From: Candidatus Thorarchaeota archaeon
GTDB lineage: Archaea; Asgardarchaeota; Thorarchaeia; Thorarchaeales; Thorarchaeaceae
Direction: 5' to 3'
DNA: 64,000 nucleotides
Assembly: GCA_020348985.1 (NCBI GenBank)
Contig: CP070761.1
Span: 1,732,591-1,796,590 of the forward strand
Part shown: positions 44,483 to 53,287 of the stretch, piece by piece
Layout of the letters: every line of letters starts with the position of its first letter
Numbering within the stretch: the first letter of the stretch is position 1
Program-made: the position numbers and the translations under genes
Notes under the pieces: generated by a model
The model's database searches: none
What the model saw: the letters and a program-made list of their open reading frames with translations, nothing else
Told to the model about the DNA's origin: nothing

Positions 44483-44935
44483 CTATTCTTCTTCTTCAGA
44501 AGATACACCAAGACCTCTCTCTTGAAGCCAGGGCTCAGCAATCTGTACAACACGCTCGTATAATGGGCCGCTTCCTTCGACCCCTGTTGGTGTTATTCGG
44601 ATTTTGTTCATCACAACAACTACCTTAGTATCCGCGTAGTATCGAACACCTCCAGGTGGAAACACTTTCTCTAGCTCCCTGACCAGCCCTTCCAGACTGA
44701 TCTCCTCCTCTGCAACAGAGAATGAAACTATGCTGCTTCCGTAAAGGAAGATTTTTGGAATCTTCTCACCATCTTCTGCGACTACTTCGGTCAAGACTAT
44801 ACTGAGATTATTCTGATCGACTCCCTTGAGAGTGCCAGAGTAGACCTTTCCTGTGGTAATGGCGACAGTCACTGTTGCGCCAACTACTGATGCAAGTTCT
44901 CGATTAAACGCTCTTAATGCTGCGACTTCAGACAC
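44483..44935 (-). CDS. Sm-like (Lsm) archaeal protein with C-terminal domain
   Basis: The first 75 residues form an Sm fold: NRELASVVGATVTVAITTGKVYSGTLKGVDQNNLSIVL (Sm1) and KIFLYGSSIVSFSV (Sm2). A second domain of about 75 residues follows, ending in an acidic tail (SSEEEE). This matches the longer SmAP3-type archaeal proteins rather than the 75-residue SmAP1. It probably forms a ring that binds RNA. It is convergent with ftsZ. Confidence 0.85.
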   Translation of the reverse strand: MSEVAALRAFNRELASVVGATVTVAITTGKVYSGTLKGVDQNNLSIVLTEVVAEDGEKIPKIFLYGSSIVSFSVAEEEISLEGLVRELEKVFPPGGVRYYADTKVVVVMNKIRITPTGVEGSGPLYERVVQIAEPWLQERGLGVSSEEEE

Positions 44936-45110
44936 CTAGTATCACCTTATGCGAGTAATCTGCTAGTGGAAGGCCAGTTGATGCTGTTTTAAAGGCTGTG
45001 CTGAGGCGAAGTTCACCAAGCTCGAAACCAATAGTTCTGAAGGGTCATTAGACATCGCAATCCACCTGTAGGGAATGGATTATTAGAGTCTCTACTAGGA
45101 AGAACACGGA

Positions 45111-45947
45111 GTGAATAGCTTGAGCCACTTCGCCTTGGAGTATCTTCGAACAGAAACGCTACCACAGCCATTCTGTCCTGGCTGCGGAAATGGAACGATC
45201 ACTAATTCGTTTCTTAGAGCAGTCAAGGATCTCGATCATGATGATCTCAGTGCATTCGCTTTTGTGTCTGGAATAGGATGCGGGGCGTGGATTCCGTCTC
45301 CACATTTCAAAGCCGACACCTTGCACACTACCCACGGAAGAGCTGTCGCATTTGCGACAGGCCTCAAACTTGCCAACCCCGAACTCCGAGTAGTTGTGAT
45401 ATCTGGAGATGGTGACCTTGCTGGTATTGGCGGAAACCATCTCATCCATGCCGCTCGTAGGAACATGGACATGACGGTGATATGTAGCAATAACTACAAC
45501 TACGGAATGACAGGTGGACAGGTGAGTCCAACTACGTTCTTAGGAGATACAACGGCAACCACTCCCCATGGAAACCCCGAAAGACCCTTCGATCTTTGTG
45601 GTCTTGTTGCTGCAGCTGGGGCCAACTATGTAGCCCGGTGGACTACAGCACATCCAGTACAGGCGTCACGGGCTATAAAGACCGCATTGGAGAGGAGAGG
45701 ATTCACCTTCATAGACATTCTAAGCCAATGCCCAACTGCATACGGAAGGAGCGCAAAGGTTGGGACCGCTCAAGACTTCTTCAAATGGTTCAAGAAACTG
45801 AAGGTGAGAAAGAAGGACCAGCCAGTGTTTCACACAACTCCCACTCCGGAGAATATGGAGCTCGGCGTCTTCGTGGATAGAGATGAACCTAGTTTCCTTG
45901 ATACTATCGAAGATGTAATCTACAGTCGGAGGAAAAAGATAGAGTGA
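45111..45947 (+). CDS. korB: 2-oxoacid:ferredoxin oxidoreductase, beta subunit
   Basis: The 278-residue subunit binds thiamine diphosphate. CPGCGNG near the N-terminus and the ThDP motif GDGDLAGIGGNHLIHAARRN...NNYNYGMTGGQ are present. It is of the 2-oxoglutarate/indolepyruvate-like KorB type, reducing ferredoxin while forming acyl-CoA. The gamma subunit follows with a 4-base overlap, but alpha and delta subunits are not in the window. The start is GTG 45111 or TTG 45120. Confidence 0.9.
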   Translation: MNSLSHFALEYLRTETLPQPFCPGCGNGTITNSFLRAVKDLDHDDLSAFAFVSGIGCGAWIPSPHFKADTLHTTHGRAVAFATGLKLANPELRVVVISGDGDLAGIGGNHLIHAARRNMDMTVICSNNYNYGMTGGQVSPTTFLGDTTATTPHGNPERPFDLCGLVAAAGANYVARWTTAHPVQASRAIKTALERRGFTFIDILSQCPTAYGRSAKVGTAQDFFKWFKKLKVRKKDQPVFHTTPTPENMELGVFVDRDEPSFLDTIEDVIYSRRKKIE

Positions 45948-46471
45948 GAAATGAAATCCGCATAGGCGGCAGCGGCGGAATGGGCGTCGTCCTCGCAGGT
46001 GTCATCTTGGGTCACGCAGCAGTAGTCCATGCAGGATTGAATGCAGTGCAAAGCCAGAGCTATGGTCCAGAAGCAAGAGGTACCGCAGCCAAGAGTGAGG
46101 TTATCATAAGTGATGAGCCCATACGCTTTCCCAAAGTGAGGGACTCGGACTACCTAATTGCCATGAACCAAGATGCATTCAACAAGTATCTAGAGAGAGC
46201 TAGAGATGGAAGTACAGTCATCGTTGATCCCGACTTGGTTACAGTCGGCAAAGACCAGAAGGAATACGACTTCATTCCAGTCCCAGCGATGGCCACGGCA
46301 GACGGACTAGGACTTAGGCTGGTTTCGAACATGGTCATGCTTGGAGCACTGACTGCAAAGGCAGGCATGTTTTCAATTCAGGCTGTTGAGAAAGCTATAG
46401 CTGATATAGTACCATCAAAGTTCCAAGAATTGGATATCAAGGCAGTTCGGGCAGGTTCGGAACTTGTCTAG
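45944..46471 (+). CDS. korC: 2-oxoacid:ferredoxin oxidoreductase, gamma subunit
   Basis: The 175-residue protein has the gamma-subunit start EIRIGGSGGMGVVLAGVILGHAAV, then QSYGPEARGTAAKSEVIISDEPI and the DPDLV segment. It works with KorB and an alpha subunit. GTG 45944 overlaps the korB stop (GTGA). The stop codon shares the bases CTAG with the stop of the convergent ubiquitin-fold gene. Confidence 0.92.
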   Translation: MRNEIRIGGSGGMGVVLAGVILGHAAVVHAGLNAVQSQSYGPEARGTAAKSEVIISDEPIRFPKVRDSDYLIAMNQDAFNKYLERARDGSTVIVDPDLVTVGKDQKEYDFIPVPAMATADGLGLRLVSNMVMLGALTAKAGMFSIQAVEKAIADIVPSKFQELDIKAVRAGSELV

Positions 46472-46749
46472 ACGCCTCCATGGATTAGTGGGAGGATAAC
46501 AATCTCGTCCTCATTTCCAAGTACTGTATCAATCCCTCCAGTGAGGCCAATATCTGCTCCATTGCACATGACAAGTGCTTCGCGGTCTACATGCTCCGGA
46601 CTAGTCCAAACTTGCCTGACGGAATCATTGCTCTCTATGAGGACCGTAATCGCTTCCCTTACTGTACTCCCTTTTCTTAGCTCTAAATTGACAGAGTTCT
46701 CATTCAGAGTCCTGGCCAATGGGCCTCGGAGTCGGACAGTTATCTTCAT
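46468..46749 (-). CDS. MoaD/ThiS-like ubiquitin-fold protein ending in GGV
   Basis: The 93-residue beta-grasp protein has MKITVRLRGPLARTL, the LELRKGSTVREAITVLIE helix and DEIVILPLIHGG at the end. Family members act as sulfur carriers (for molybdopterin, thiamine or tRNA thiolation) or protein modifiers (SAMP) through a C-terminal Gly-Gly. Here one valine follows the GG, so activation would need removal of that residue. The TtuA-type enzyme at 13039 is a possible user. Confidence 0.82.
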   Translation of the reverse strand: MKITVRLRGPLARTLNENSVNLELRKGSTVREAITVLIESNDSVRQVWTSPEHVDREALVMCNGADIGLTGGIDTVLGNEDEIVILPLIHGGV

Positions 46750-46890
46750 CGTGCTTGGGAAAGCGGAAGACTATTCTCTGATAAAGGGCGCGGACTCGCC
46801 ATAAGAATTACATAGACAGTAAAAGAGATATTCGTAGCTCGACTGGCCCGAGTAATCGTCTTATCTTTGTGTAGGGATGCTGCATCAATC

Positions 46891-48363
46891 ATGGAGCAAG
46901 AGCAATCTCCGTCAGCTGAAACTGGCATTGTTTCAAGCACATACGCTCGAATCTTTGGGCTCGAGCAGCCGACTGAGAATGCAGTCCGTCTAGTGAAGAC
47001 CCTGTCAGTCTTGCTTCCCTCGTTTGCAGTATCATTTCAGATTTCTACGACGTTCTACATGCTCTTCATTGCGGAGACTCTCGGCGGTGGCGATTACGTA
47101 GTAGGCCTCACCATGGTTGGAATCCTTGTTGTGTTCCAAATGGCTGTCCAGACAGCACTTGACTATCCTACCGGAGCTTTGGGTGATTGGATTGGCCAAC
47201 GGTACGTGATTGCATCTGCTCTCTTCTGCTATGCAATAGCATTCTGGTTCACGTCCACGGTTACTCCTACGACTCCATTTCCAGTATTCTTGTTGATCTA
47301 TGGGTTGTTCGGTCTGGGTGCATCTCAAGAGAGTGGGGCGTTCAACGCATGGTTCGACAACAACTATCGCGTTGCGATGCCGCATGACGAGGACCGCAAG
47401 CAATACGGCGTCTTTTGGGGGCGAGTTGGAATGGTCTGGCAGGTGTCGGCTACTGTGGTACTAATCCCAGGGTCCTACCTTGCTCTTGTCTTCCAGAGGA
47501 CTTGGGTATTTCTTCTGCAGGCATTCCTTGCTGGTGGTCTCGCGATTGCAGTACTTGTTCTGGTGAGAGATCTTCCAGGTGCAAGACCGGAGCGCGGAGA
47601 GAGACCCTCACTTAGCGAGTACGGTTCTCTTCTCAAGGATGGGGTGAAGTTCCTTGGCTCGAGCCGCTTTGTGACTTTCATCATCTTCGGTGAGGTGATT
47701 TTGTGGAGCACGGGACCTGTATGGTGGAACATTTTGCTGTTCCCGTTGTATGCCTGGTACTTGATCTCAGACATCGCAATATCATCATTCAGAACAATGG
47801 TGTTTCTTCCTCAAGCGCTGGCCAATGAGAGAAGTGGAATCTGGTCTAGAAGATTCGAGCCCTCCGAATGGATTCCGCGATTTCGCTTTCTTCAGTTTGG
47901 AGGTTTCGTGTTCTACCTGCTTTTGGCCTCCATTACCTACATATTCCCACCAGCGGCAAGTACTGCTGCCACTATTCCGTTCATTGACTTCCCAGTGGAT
48001 TCTCTCATTCCGGTAGCGCTGATATTCGCAACATTCGTCGCAGTCGGTATATTTGGAGGTATGGCGCAGATTCTCACGCAACGAGTCATGATTGACGTCA
48101 TACCAAACAGAATCAGAAACAGCATGTACTCCCTTCAGCCTACTCTAGCAATGCTGGTAGCAATGCCGATTATGCTCTTCACAAGTTGGATTATTCCATT
48201 CACTGGCGGCTTTCCCCCAGCGATGGTTGTGCTGGCATTCATCACTCTGGGTGGTGCTCTCATGATTAGAAAGGCATTCACATATCCAATTGCCAAGGCG
48301 GAGGACATAGCACCTGCTACGCAAGAAGAGATACAAGAAGTAGAAGAGCTAGAAGTCACTTAG
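46891..48363 (+). CDS. Major facilitator superfamily transporter
   Basis: This membrane protein of about 490 residues has twelve predicted TM helices in two halves separated by a charged loop (PGARPERGERPSLSEYG). The loop 2-3 motif is GALGDWIGQRY, close to the MFS G-x3-D-R/K signature. The acidic C-terminal tail is cytoplasmic. The substrate is unknown. ATG 46891 is chosen, because the 8 residues from 46867 are not conserved-looking. It is divergent from the ubiquitin-fold gene. Confidence 0.85.
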   Translation: MEQEQSPSAETGIVSSTYARIFGLEQPTENAVRLVKTLSVLLPSFAVSFQISTTFYMLFIAETLGGGDYVVGLTMVGILVVFQMAVQTALDYPTGALGDWIGQRYVIASALFCYAIAFWFTSTVTPTTPFPVFLLIYGLFGLGASQESGAFNAWFDNNYRVAMPHDEDRKQYGVFWGRVGMVWQVSATVVLIPGSYLALVFQRTWVFLLQAFLAGGLAIAVLVLVRDLPGARPERGERPSLSEYGSLLKDGVKFLGSSRFVTFIIFGEVILWSTGPVWWNILLFPLYAWYLISDIAISSFRTMVFLPQALANERSGIWSRRFEPSEWIPRFRFLQFGGFVFYLLLASITYIFPPAASTAATIPFIDFPVDSLIPVALIFATFVAVGIFGGMAQILTQRVMIDVIPNRIRNSMYSLQPTLAMLVAMPIMLFTSWIIPFTGGFPPAMVVLAFITLGGALMIRKAFTYPIAKAEDIAPATQEEIQEVEELEVT

Positions 48364-48413
48364 TCTTCTCAAGAAAGAGAGATGGGATAGAAGGCCAGAG
48401 GCCTCCACCCAGA

Positions 48414-49370
48414 TTATAGCCCAAAGGATTGCTTCAACACTTTGGGGTCCAATGCTCCAGCCTTGTAGGTCCTGCCCTTCACAATATCATTTATCGTGAC
48501 TTCAGCGGGACTGAACAGCAATGGATCCACCTTATAGAAGTCAAACTCCACAGACTTGAACAGGTCGTAGAATGGCTTCCCGTATTGCTCCGAAGCAGAT
48601 GATGGGACCTTCTTCACAAGTTCCTCAAGATCATCGTCATCATCTGGAGTGACGAAATAGAAAGTCCTACCTGCATACAGAATGCAATCATTCGTTATGC
48701 CCATGGCCCTGTTATCACTCTTGGCAACAGGTCCGATTGGCGCTACTCCATGTCCCGCTTTGATCTTGTCTGGATCGAATTTGATTTCATGCAGCTTATG
48801 GACGCCGACCTCAACGATACGCGCAGAAATCTGAACCGAGCCAGCAATACACGCAGTCGGAGCCAACACACAATAGAGTTCAGAGGCTGGGATGCCACAC
48901 TTCTCAGCAATGAAATCGGTGACATTCTCCGGAGGCGGATTTCTGGTCTCAAGTAGAATCACACCCACCTTGGCCTTGTCTTTGTAGTCTAGCTCTTCGT
49001 ACAGTTTCTTCTCAACAACTGCAAGAGCTCGGGCTGGGCCAGAACCCATTGCGAAGTACTTTTCGACGTTGATTACCCATCCAGCATACTGGGAGCCCAG
49101 CGTGGCAACTTTCGGATGGTCAGTACTGACTATGACTGCAGGAAACGACATATCGCCTACAAACATGTCACTTATCCTGACAGTTCCCAGTCCACCGAGG
49201 CATATCTCTCCCAGAAGCCTGCCTGCTTCAATGCCTCCGGCGACCTCGATTCCTGCATCAATCAGAGTCGCTCCATTGCCTTGCTCGGATACCGCGCAAT
49301 TCAGCTCCTCCTTCCTATCCATGATTTCCTTGACAATCTCCAGTCCTTTCTCGTTAACACTCAATGTCAT
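48414..49370 (-). CDS. mch: Methenyl-H4MPT cyclohydrolase
   Basis: The 318-residue enzyme converts methenyl- to formyl-tetrahydromethanopterin and back. It has AGIEVAGGIEAGRLLGEICLGGLG, ARALAVVEKKLYEELDYKD, PTACIAGSVQISARIVEVGVHKL and the FDPDKIKAGHGVAPI block typical of Mch. The length is normal (about 320). It lies directly downstream of the fwdC-like gene on the same strand (13 bases), with ftr divergent, so C1-carrier genes are grouped. Confidence 0.95.
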   Translation of the reverse strand: MTLSVNEKGLEIVKEIMDRKEELNCAVSEQGNGATLIDAGIEVAGGIEAGRLLGEICLGGLGTVRISDMFVGDMSFPAVIVSTDHPKVATLGSQYAGWVINVEKYFAMGSGPARALAVVEKKLYEELDYKDKAKVGVILLETRNPPPENVTDFIAEKCGIPASELYCVLAPTACIAGSVQISARIVEVGVHKLHEIKFDPDKIKAGHGVAPIGPVAKSDNRAMGITNDCILYAGRTFYFVTPDDDDDLEELVKKVPSSASEQYGKPFYDLFKSVEFDFYKVDPLLFSPAEVTINDIVKGRTYKAGALDPKVLKQSFGL

Positions 49371-49383
49371 CCTTCAGTCTCCC

Positions 49384-50238
49384 TTAAAGCAGATGTTCAC
49401 TATTGACGGCTCGGACATAGATCTCTTCTTTCGGGTCTCCCTCCGCGAAGTCGCCCATGAACTTCGCCCACTTCTCCGAGATGTCTATGTCTTCAGTGAG
49501 AAAATCAGGTCTCCGGTTCTTCAAGTATCTCAGGTAGTAGTTGACAAACTCTCTTTCTGAGCTACCACTGAATTTGTACGTAGGTAACAGGGCATCGATC
49601 TTTCCAAGGCACAGGATCATTCCCTTGGTGGCTTCAACACCAACCCGTTCGTCAATGTTGCCGACCACAAGGATAGTACCCCCTTTCATACGAACACCAG
49701 CTAGCTCTCCGACATTGCCCTTAACAGCAATGAATCCTTTACGCATGTGTGCAGCCATCTCTCTTCCAGCATCACCTGCAACATACACACGACCGCCAGT
49801 CATACCATCTGGACTTCCACGATACCCGGCGCACAGATAATCACCTGCATCGCCCTCTATCTGGATATTACCACCCTGCATCTCTGCGGCCGCCCAAGCT
49901 CCCACAGATCCCTTCACATGGATACGACCAGCAATCATCTCTGCGCCAAGATACATTCCAGTGTTACCATCAACGGTGATTCTGCCGCCATTCATCCCTT
50001 TTCCAACCATCTTGACCTGTCGAAGGTCGCCGCTTACTGAAATCTCAGTTTCATCTGCAGTCGGGCCTGAATCGCCCTCGACACTGAAGAAGGAACCTAG
50101 CTCAACGGTTTGATTACCCTGCAGCACTGGCAGTTTCTTTATCTCAGCGACGCTTTTGCCTGCAAAATGAGATGGGGTTATGGAGTCTGCTTCAACCGGG
50201 ATGTCTGGTACTTGAGTCAGCTTCAGATAGACCGTCAT
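49384..50238 (-). CDS. fwdC: Formylmethanofuran dehydrogenase subunit C (FwdC-like)
   Basis: The 284-residue right-handed beta-helix protein is built of GxGxG-type repeats (GGRITVDGNTGMYLGAEM, GGNIQIEGDAGDYLCAGY, MKGGTILVVGNIDERVG), as in the C-terminal domain of glutamate synthase and FwdC. It is a structural subunit of the W/Mo enzyme that reduces CO2 to formylmethanofuran. Catalytic FwdA/FwdB subunits are not in the window. Co-location with mch and ftr supports the Fwd assignment over a glutamate-synthase fragment. Confidence 0.9.
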   Translation of the reverse strand: MTVYLKLTQVPDIPVEADSITPSHFAGKSVAEIKKLPVLQGNQTVELGSFFSVEGDSGPTADETEISVSGDLRQVKMVGKGMNGGRITVDGNTGMYLGAEMIAGRIHVKGSVGAWAAAEMQGGNIQIEGDAGDYLCAGYRGSPDGMTGGRVYVAGDAGREMAAHMRKGFIAVKGNVGELAGVRMKGGTILVVGNIDERVGVEATKGMILCLGKIDALLPTYKFSGSSEREFVNYYLRYLKNRRPDFLTEDIDISEKWAKFMGDFAEGDPKEEIYVRAVNSEHLL

Positions 50239-50389
50239 TGCTCAGACCATCCTGAGCTGGGTGGGCAGCTCACCCTCTGATAAATCCTGTGAAGAACTTC
50301 GAACGTTACTCTATCCTCTATCAGAAAATGGCAAGAAAGAAAAGGGCGCTCGCTGCCTACCGACCTCGCCAAACGTGGTGGTGTGCAGA

Positions 50390-51286
50390 ATGGAGATTAA
50401 TGGCGTACCTATCGAGGACACCTTTGCTGAAGCATTCTCAATGCATATGAACAGGACAATTATCACTGCCTATGATTTGGACTGGGCACGTACAACTGCT
50501 CTTGAGACGACTGGGTTCGGCACATCAGTCATAATGGCCCCGTCCGAGGCTGGCATTGAGTACATAATGAGTCCCGATCAGACTCCGGATGGACGTCCTG
50601 GAGTCAGAGTCATCTTCGCCACTGGAAAGAAGGACGCTTTGGAGACCCAACTTCTCGCTCGTCTTGGACAATGTGTTCTTACAAGTCCAACAGCCTCCGC
50701 GTTTGATGATACGCCCGACCCCAGCGGGAAGTTTGTCATCGGAAAGAAGATTTCCCTCTTCGGAGACGGTTATGAGATCAAGAAAGGACCTATAGACGGA
50801 AGAGTCCTCTGGCTGATTCCCAGGATGAGCGGAACATGTGTTCTTCAAAACGAATTTGGAAGGGTAAAAGGGGTTGCTGGCGGCAACATAATCTACTGCT
50901 GTGAGGACGTCGAAAGTGGAATGAACAGCGGGAAAGCCGCAGTCAGGGCAATCGAAGGGGTTGAAGGAGCGTACACACCGTTTCCTGGCGGACTTGTTGG
51001 CTCTGGTTCCAAACCCTCTTCAAAGTACAAGGTCCTGTTCGCATCAACAAACGAGAAGTTCTGTCCCACTCTACGAGCCATGGTTCCTGACACTGAGATT
51101 CCAAAGGGAAGTGAGTTCGTGCAGGAGATTGTAATCAACGGACTAACGGAAGAAGCTGTAGCTGAAGCTACTAAGGTCGCAATTGAGGAAGTCTGCAAGC
51201 ATCCAGGAATTACCAAGATGACAGCTGGGAACTATGGGGGAAAGCTAGGGAAGTACCAGATTAGACTCCATGACCTGTTCAAATAG
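50390..51286 (+). CDS. ftr: Formylmethanofuran:H4MPT formyltransferase
   Basis: The 298-residue enzyme transfers the formyl group from methanofuran to tetrahydromethanopterin. EINGVPIEDTFAEAF is at the start, FGTSVIMAPSEAGIE follows, and the C-terminal half has ALVPD-like and GGKLGKYQIRLHDL segments. ATG 50390 gives the usual family length. The reading frame is open to 50261, but those 43 residues do not fit. It is divergent from fwdC/mch. Confidence 0.96.
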   Translation: MEINGVPIEDTFAEAFSMHMNRTIITAYDLDWARTTALETTGFGTSVIMAPSEAGIEYIMSPDQTPDGRPGVRVIFATGKKDALETQLLARLGQCVLTSPTASAFDDTPDPSGKFVIGKKISLFGDGYEIKKGPIDGRVLWLIPRMSGTCVLQNEFGRVKGVAGGNIIYCCEDVESGMNSGKAAVRAIEGVEGAYTPFPGGLVGSGSKPSSKYKVLFASTNEKFCPTLRAMVPDTEIPKGSEFVQEIVINGLTEEAVAEATKVAIEEVCKHPGITKMTAGNYGGKLGKYQIRLHDLFK

Positions 51287-51300
51287 ATAGACTCAGCACA

Positions 51301-51927
51301 CTAGCCCAGCTTCTTCAAGGTCCTATTCGCCTTCCTGGCAACTGATTTGATGTCACTATCAGCGTATGATTCGACAAAATCTCTTGCTTCTTCCACCAAT
51401 TCAGGATAATCTGCAAACGCCTCCATTGCTTCTACAATGAAGCCAACTCTGTTCCCGGGAAACCTGTTCGCGGAGGCAGTGAGCCTCTTAAATGCCGTTG
51501 GCGCAGTCTCCGGAAAGGCCTTTGAAATCTTGGTGAGTGCACGCACAGAATGCCCTTGAAGCACAATGCTCTTGTCGTCCAAGAAAAAAGAGATCTTGTC
51601 GACAAGTGATGGTATTGCCTTCTTCTTGTCAACCGGAGCAAGATTCCCAATGATACAGACGGCTTTCCATCGAAGCACTGGGGCCTTTGCATCAAGATTG
51701 GAAATGAACAATTCCAGATGTGGGTAGAGGATTTCAGGTGTGTCTTCTGATAGAAGAGATGCTAGCTCAGCGCAGCCACTTTGGACCTTTCGCTTTGATG
51801 AGTTGAGTCCCTCCACAATCGTTTCAAGGTATTCGGTTGGCTTCTTTGAAATGTAGAGATTATAGAGGTCCTTGGGCCTGGTCCCATCTTCCCACTTGCC
51901 ATCGAGTATCGATAGAATGTCCTTCAT
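51301..51927 (-). CDS. HEAT-repeat protein
   Basis: The 208-residue all-helical protein has repeating 35-40-residue units, for example LYPHLELFISNLDAKAPVLRWKAV, then IPSLVDKISFFLDDKSIVLQGHSVRALTKI. Such repeats serve as binding scaffolds. No catalytic motif is visible and the partner is unknown. It is convergent with ftr and lies 103 bases from tRNA-Thr, which is read from the other strand. Confidence 0.78.
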   Translation of the reverse strand: MKDILSILDGKWEDGTRPKDLYNLYISKKPTEYLETIVEGLNSSKRKVQSGCAELASLLSEDTPEILYPHLELFISNLDAKAPVLRWKAVCIIGNLAPVDKKKAIPSLVDKISFFLDDKSIVLQGHSVRALTKISKAFPETAPTAFKRLTASANRFPGNRVGFIVEAMEAFADYPELVEEARDFVESYADSDIKSVARKANRTLKKLG

Positions 51928-52030
51928 GCTTTCATCCTACTGCTATCCGATAGACCTTGTTTCCTTCAGAAATCTTTATCACGATTTTGACCGCGGTCTG
52001 CTCTGCGGGTTTATGAGCTGTCCTACGGAA

Positions 52031-52139
52031 GCCCCAGTAGCTCAGACCGGTTAGATCGCCTCCTTGGTAAGGAGGAGGCCGCGGGACTCCACGGACTTCG
52101 GGCCGTGGAGCGCAAGTTCGAATCCCGCCTGGGGCTCCA
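52031..52139 (+). tRNA. trnT: tRNA-Thr (GGT) with a T-arm intron
   Basis: The acceptor is GCCCCAG/CTGGGGC with U73 and encoded CCA. The anticodon arm is CCTCC-TTGGTAA-GGAGG with anticodon GGT, uninterrupted. The T stem GCGGG (52081-52085) is separated from its loop TTCGAAT and partner CCCGC by 31 bases (52086-52116). The insert carries an eight-pair helix CTCCACGG/CCGTGGAG. The bulge-helix-bulge core is relaxed (three of four pairs). One D-stem pair is mismatched. Confidence 0.92.
52086..52116 (+). other. tRNA-Thr intron at position 53/54
   Basis: This 31-base non-canonical intron sits between the T stem and T loop. CGCG of the exon faces CGCA of the intron end, with bulges GG^A and AG^T and a strong inner hairpin. 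Confidence 0.75.
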
Positions 52140-52161
52140 CTTCTTCTGCTAAGTGTAACGC

Positions 52162-52473
52162 CTAATCTGTCATCTTTTCTATCTTGAAGATGACCGGCCT
52201 TAGTCCGTCACCACAGGGAGAGTATGTAACTCCAGGTTCGGGCCATTCGCAGTCTCCGCCACAGTAATATATCATCAGAATAGTATACAAGTCCTGCCAC
52301 GCCTGTCCGCAGAAATCATCTGGTGGAGTCAGGTGGTTGTCTACGATAAACTCCTGCCCCTCCTCGAAACGGCAAGGCGGTATTCTTTCCCCCGTGTGCC
52401 GTTTGACTTCTTGACCGAGAATGTCCTCCGGGCTGAACTTCTTGACTACTGTCAGCTTCAGGTTTGTCTTCAT
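52162..52473 (-). CDS. TIGR04076 family protein
   Basis: The 103-residue protein has the family pattern LTVVKKFSPEDILG, IPPCRFEEGQEFIV, PDDFCGQAWQDLY and CGDGLRPVIFKIEK. It is clearly related to the gene at 3882-4307 and gives the core length without an N-terminal extension. The role is unknown. The conserved cysteines hint at metal or redox chemistry. It is convergent with tRNA-Thr, with 22 bases between the ends. Confidence 0.8.
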   Translation of the reverse strand: MKTNLKLTVVKKFSPEDILGQEVKRHTGERIPPCRFEEGQEFIVDNHLTPPDDFCGQAWQDLYTILMIYYCGGDCEWPEPGVTYSPCGDGLRPVIFKIEKMTD

Positions 52474-52567
52474 CAGAGTGCTACCTCACTGCAGGGGAGG
52501 ACATCATCCTTGGAGTATTAGGATTTGCCTTCCAACGCAACAATTGGTTCAGGCAAAGCCGCCTGTT

Positions 52568-52945
52568 TCAAACACTCTGATCACTAACTGAATCTTTGCG
52601 GTCTTGAATTAGAGTGCGAGTGTCAATGCTTACCTCTCTTCTGAGTCTCTCGTTTTCCCTTATCCCTTGAAATGCGCTTACGACCAAGTATATCCCCACT
52701 AGTGAAAGACCGATGATGCCGAATACTAAGGCCACAATGAAGGACATCACAGAAGCTGGGTCATAATAGTTCGAAGTTGCAATCAGTATAGTCAGAAGTG
52801 ACATAGGTATGGTCAGTATGCCGATACCTGTCCGCAATTCGGCGAAGTGCGTTCGTTTCTCTGCTTCTAATGTTCTGATTATGGCTAATGTTGTCCGGAT
52901 GTCTCCCTCTTCAACTTCGCTTTCCCTTTGCTCTGAGTCTTCCAC
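52568..52945 (-). CDS. Two-TM membrane protein with charged ends
   Basis: The 125-residue protein starts with an acidic, coiled-coil-like segment (to about residue 40). Two TM helices follow (about 45-65 and 72-95), then a basic tail with heptad-like spacing. No family is recognised. It begins 5 bases after the end of the 85-residue gene upstream, suggesting one transcript. The function is unknown. Confidence 0.5.
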   Translation of the reverse strand: MEDSEQRESEVEEGDIRTTLAIIRTLEAEKRTHFAELRTGIGILTIPMSLLTILIATSNYYDPASVMSFIVALVFGIIGLSLVGIYLVVSAFQGIRENERLRREVSIDTRTLIQDRKDSVSDQSV

Positions 52946-52950
52946 ATCAA

Positions 52951-53208
52951 TTACTCCTCTAACAGGTCATCATGCGCCAGGCGCTTCTGACGCCTTCTTC
53001 TCTGGGCAATGCGTCTTCTTGCCTCATCTGGGCCTACAAGTTCTGCGAGCCGCTCTAACAAACTCGGATCGTCCAGATTGTCAAGCCATTTCTCAATCAT
53101 CTTCTGATGAGCTGGAGAAAGATCCTTTGCAAGCTTCTTCTTTCGCTTCTTCTCATCCAACTCAAAATCATCAGGTCCTAGCAGACTCAAGCTAACCACT
53201 CCTCTCAC
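52951..53208 (-). CDS. Small charged hypothetical protein
   Basis: The 85-residue protein is rich in Lys, Arg, Glu and Leu, with predicted helices (MIEKWLDNLDDPSLLERLAEL, split by a turn, and DEARRRIAQRRRRQKRLAHD). It has no TM segment. It is followed after 5 bases by the two-TM gene, and both ends are charged, so the two products might interact (inference). No family was recognised. Confidence 0.45.
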   Translation of the reverse strand: MRGVVSLSLLGPDDFELDEKKRKKKLAKDLSPAHQKMIEKWLDNLDDPSLLERLAELVGPDEARRRIAQRRRRQKRLAHDDLLEE

Positions 53209-53287
53209 AATGAATATCTAGACAATCCGCTATATTACTTCGGAATTCACGGAACAAGGCAAGCTGTAAGGTCTACATCCGCTAGTC

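Noticed and set aside
52076..52128. Reading tRNA-Thr as a class II tRNA with a long variable arm
   Set aside because: The T-stem half GCGGG matches CCCGC perfectly only if the 31 bases are removed. The unspliced alternative has two mismatches.
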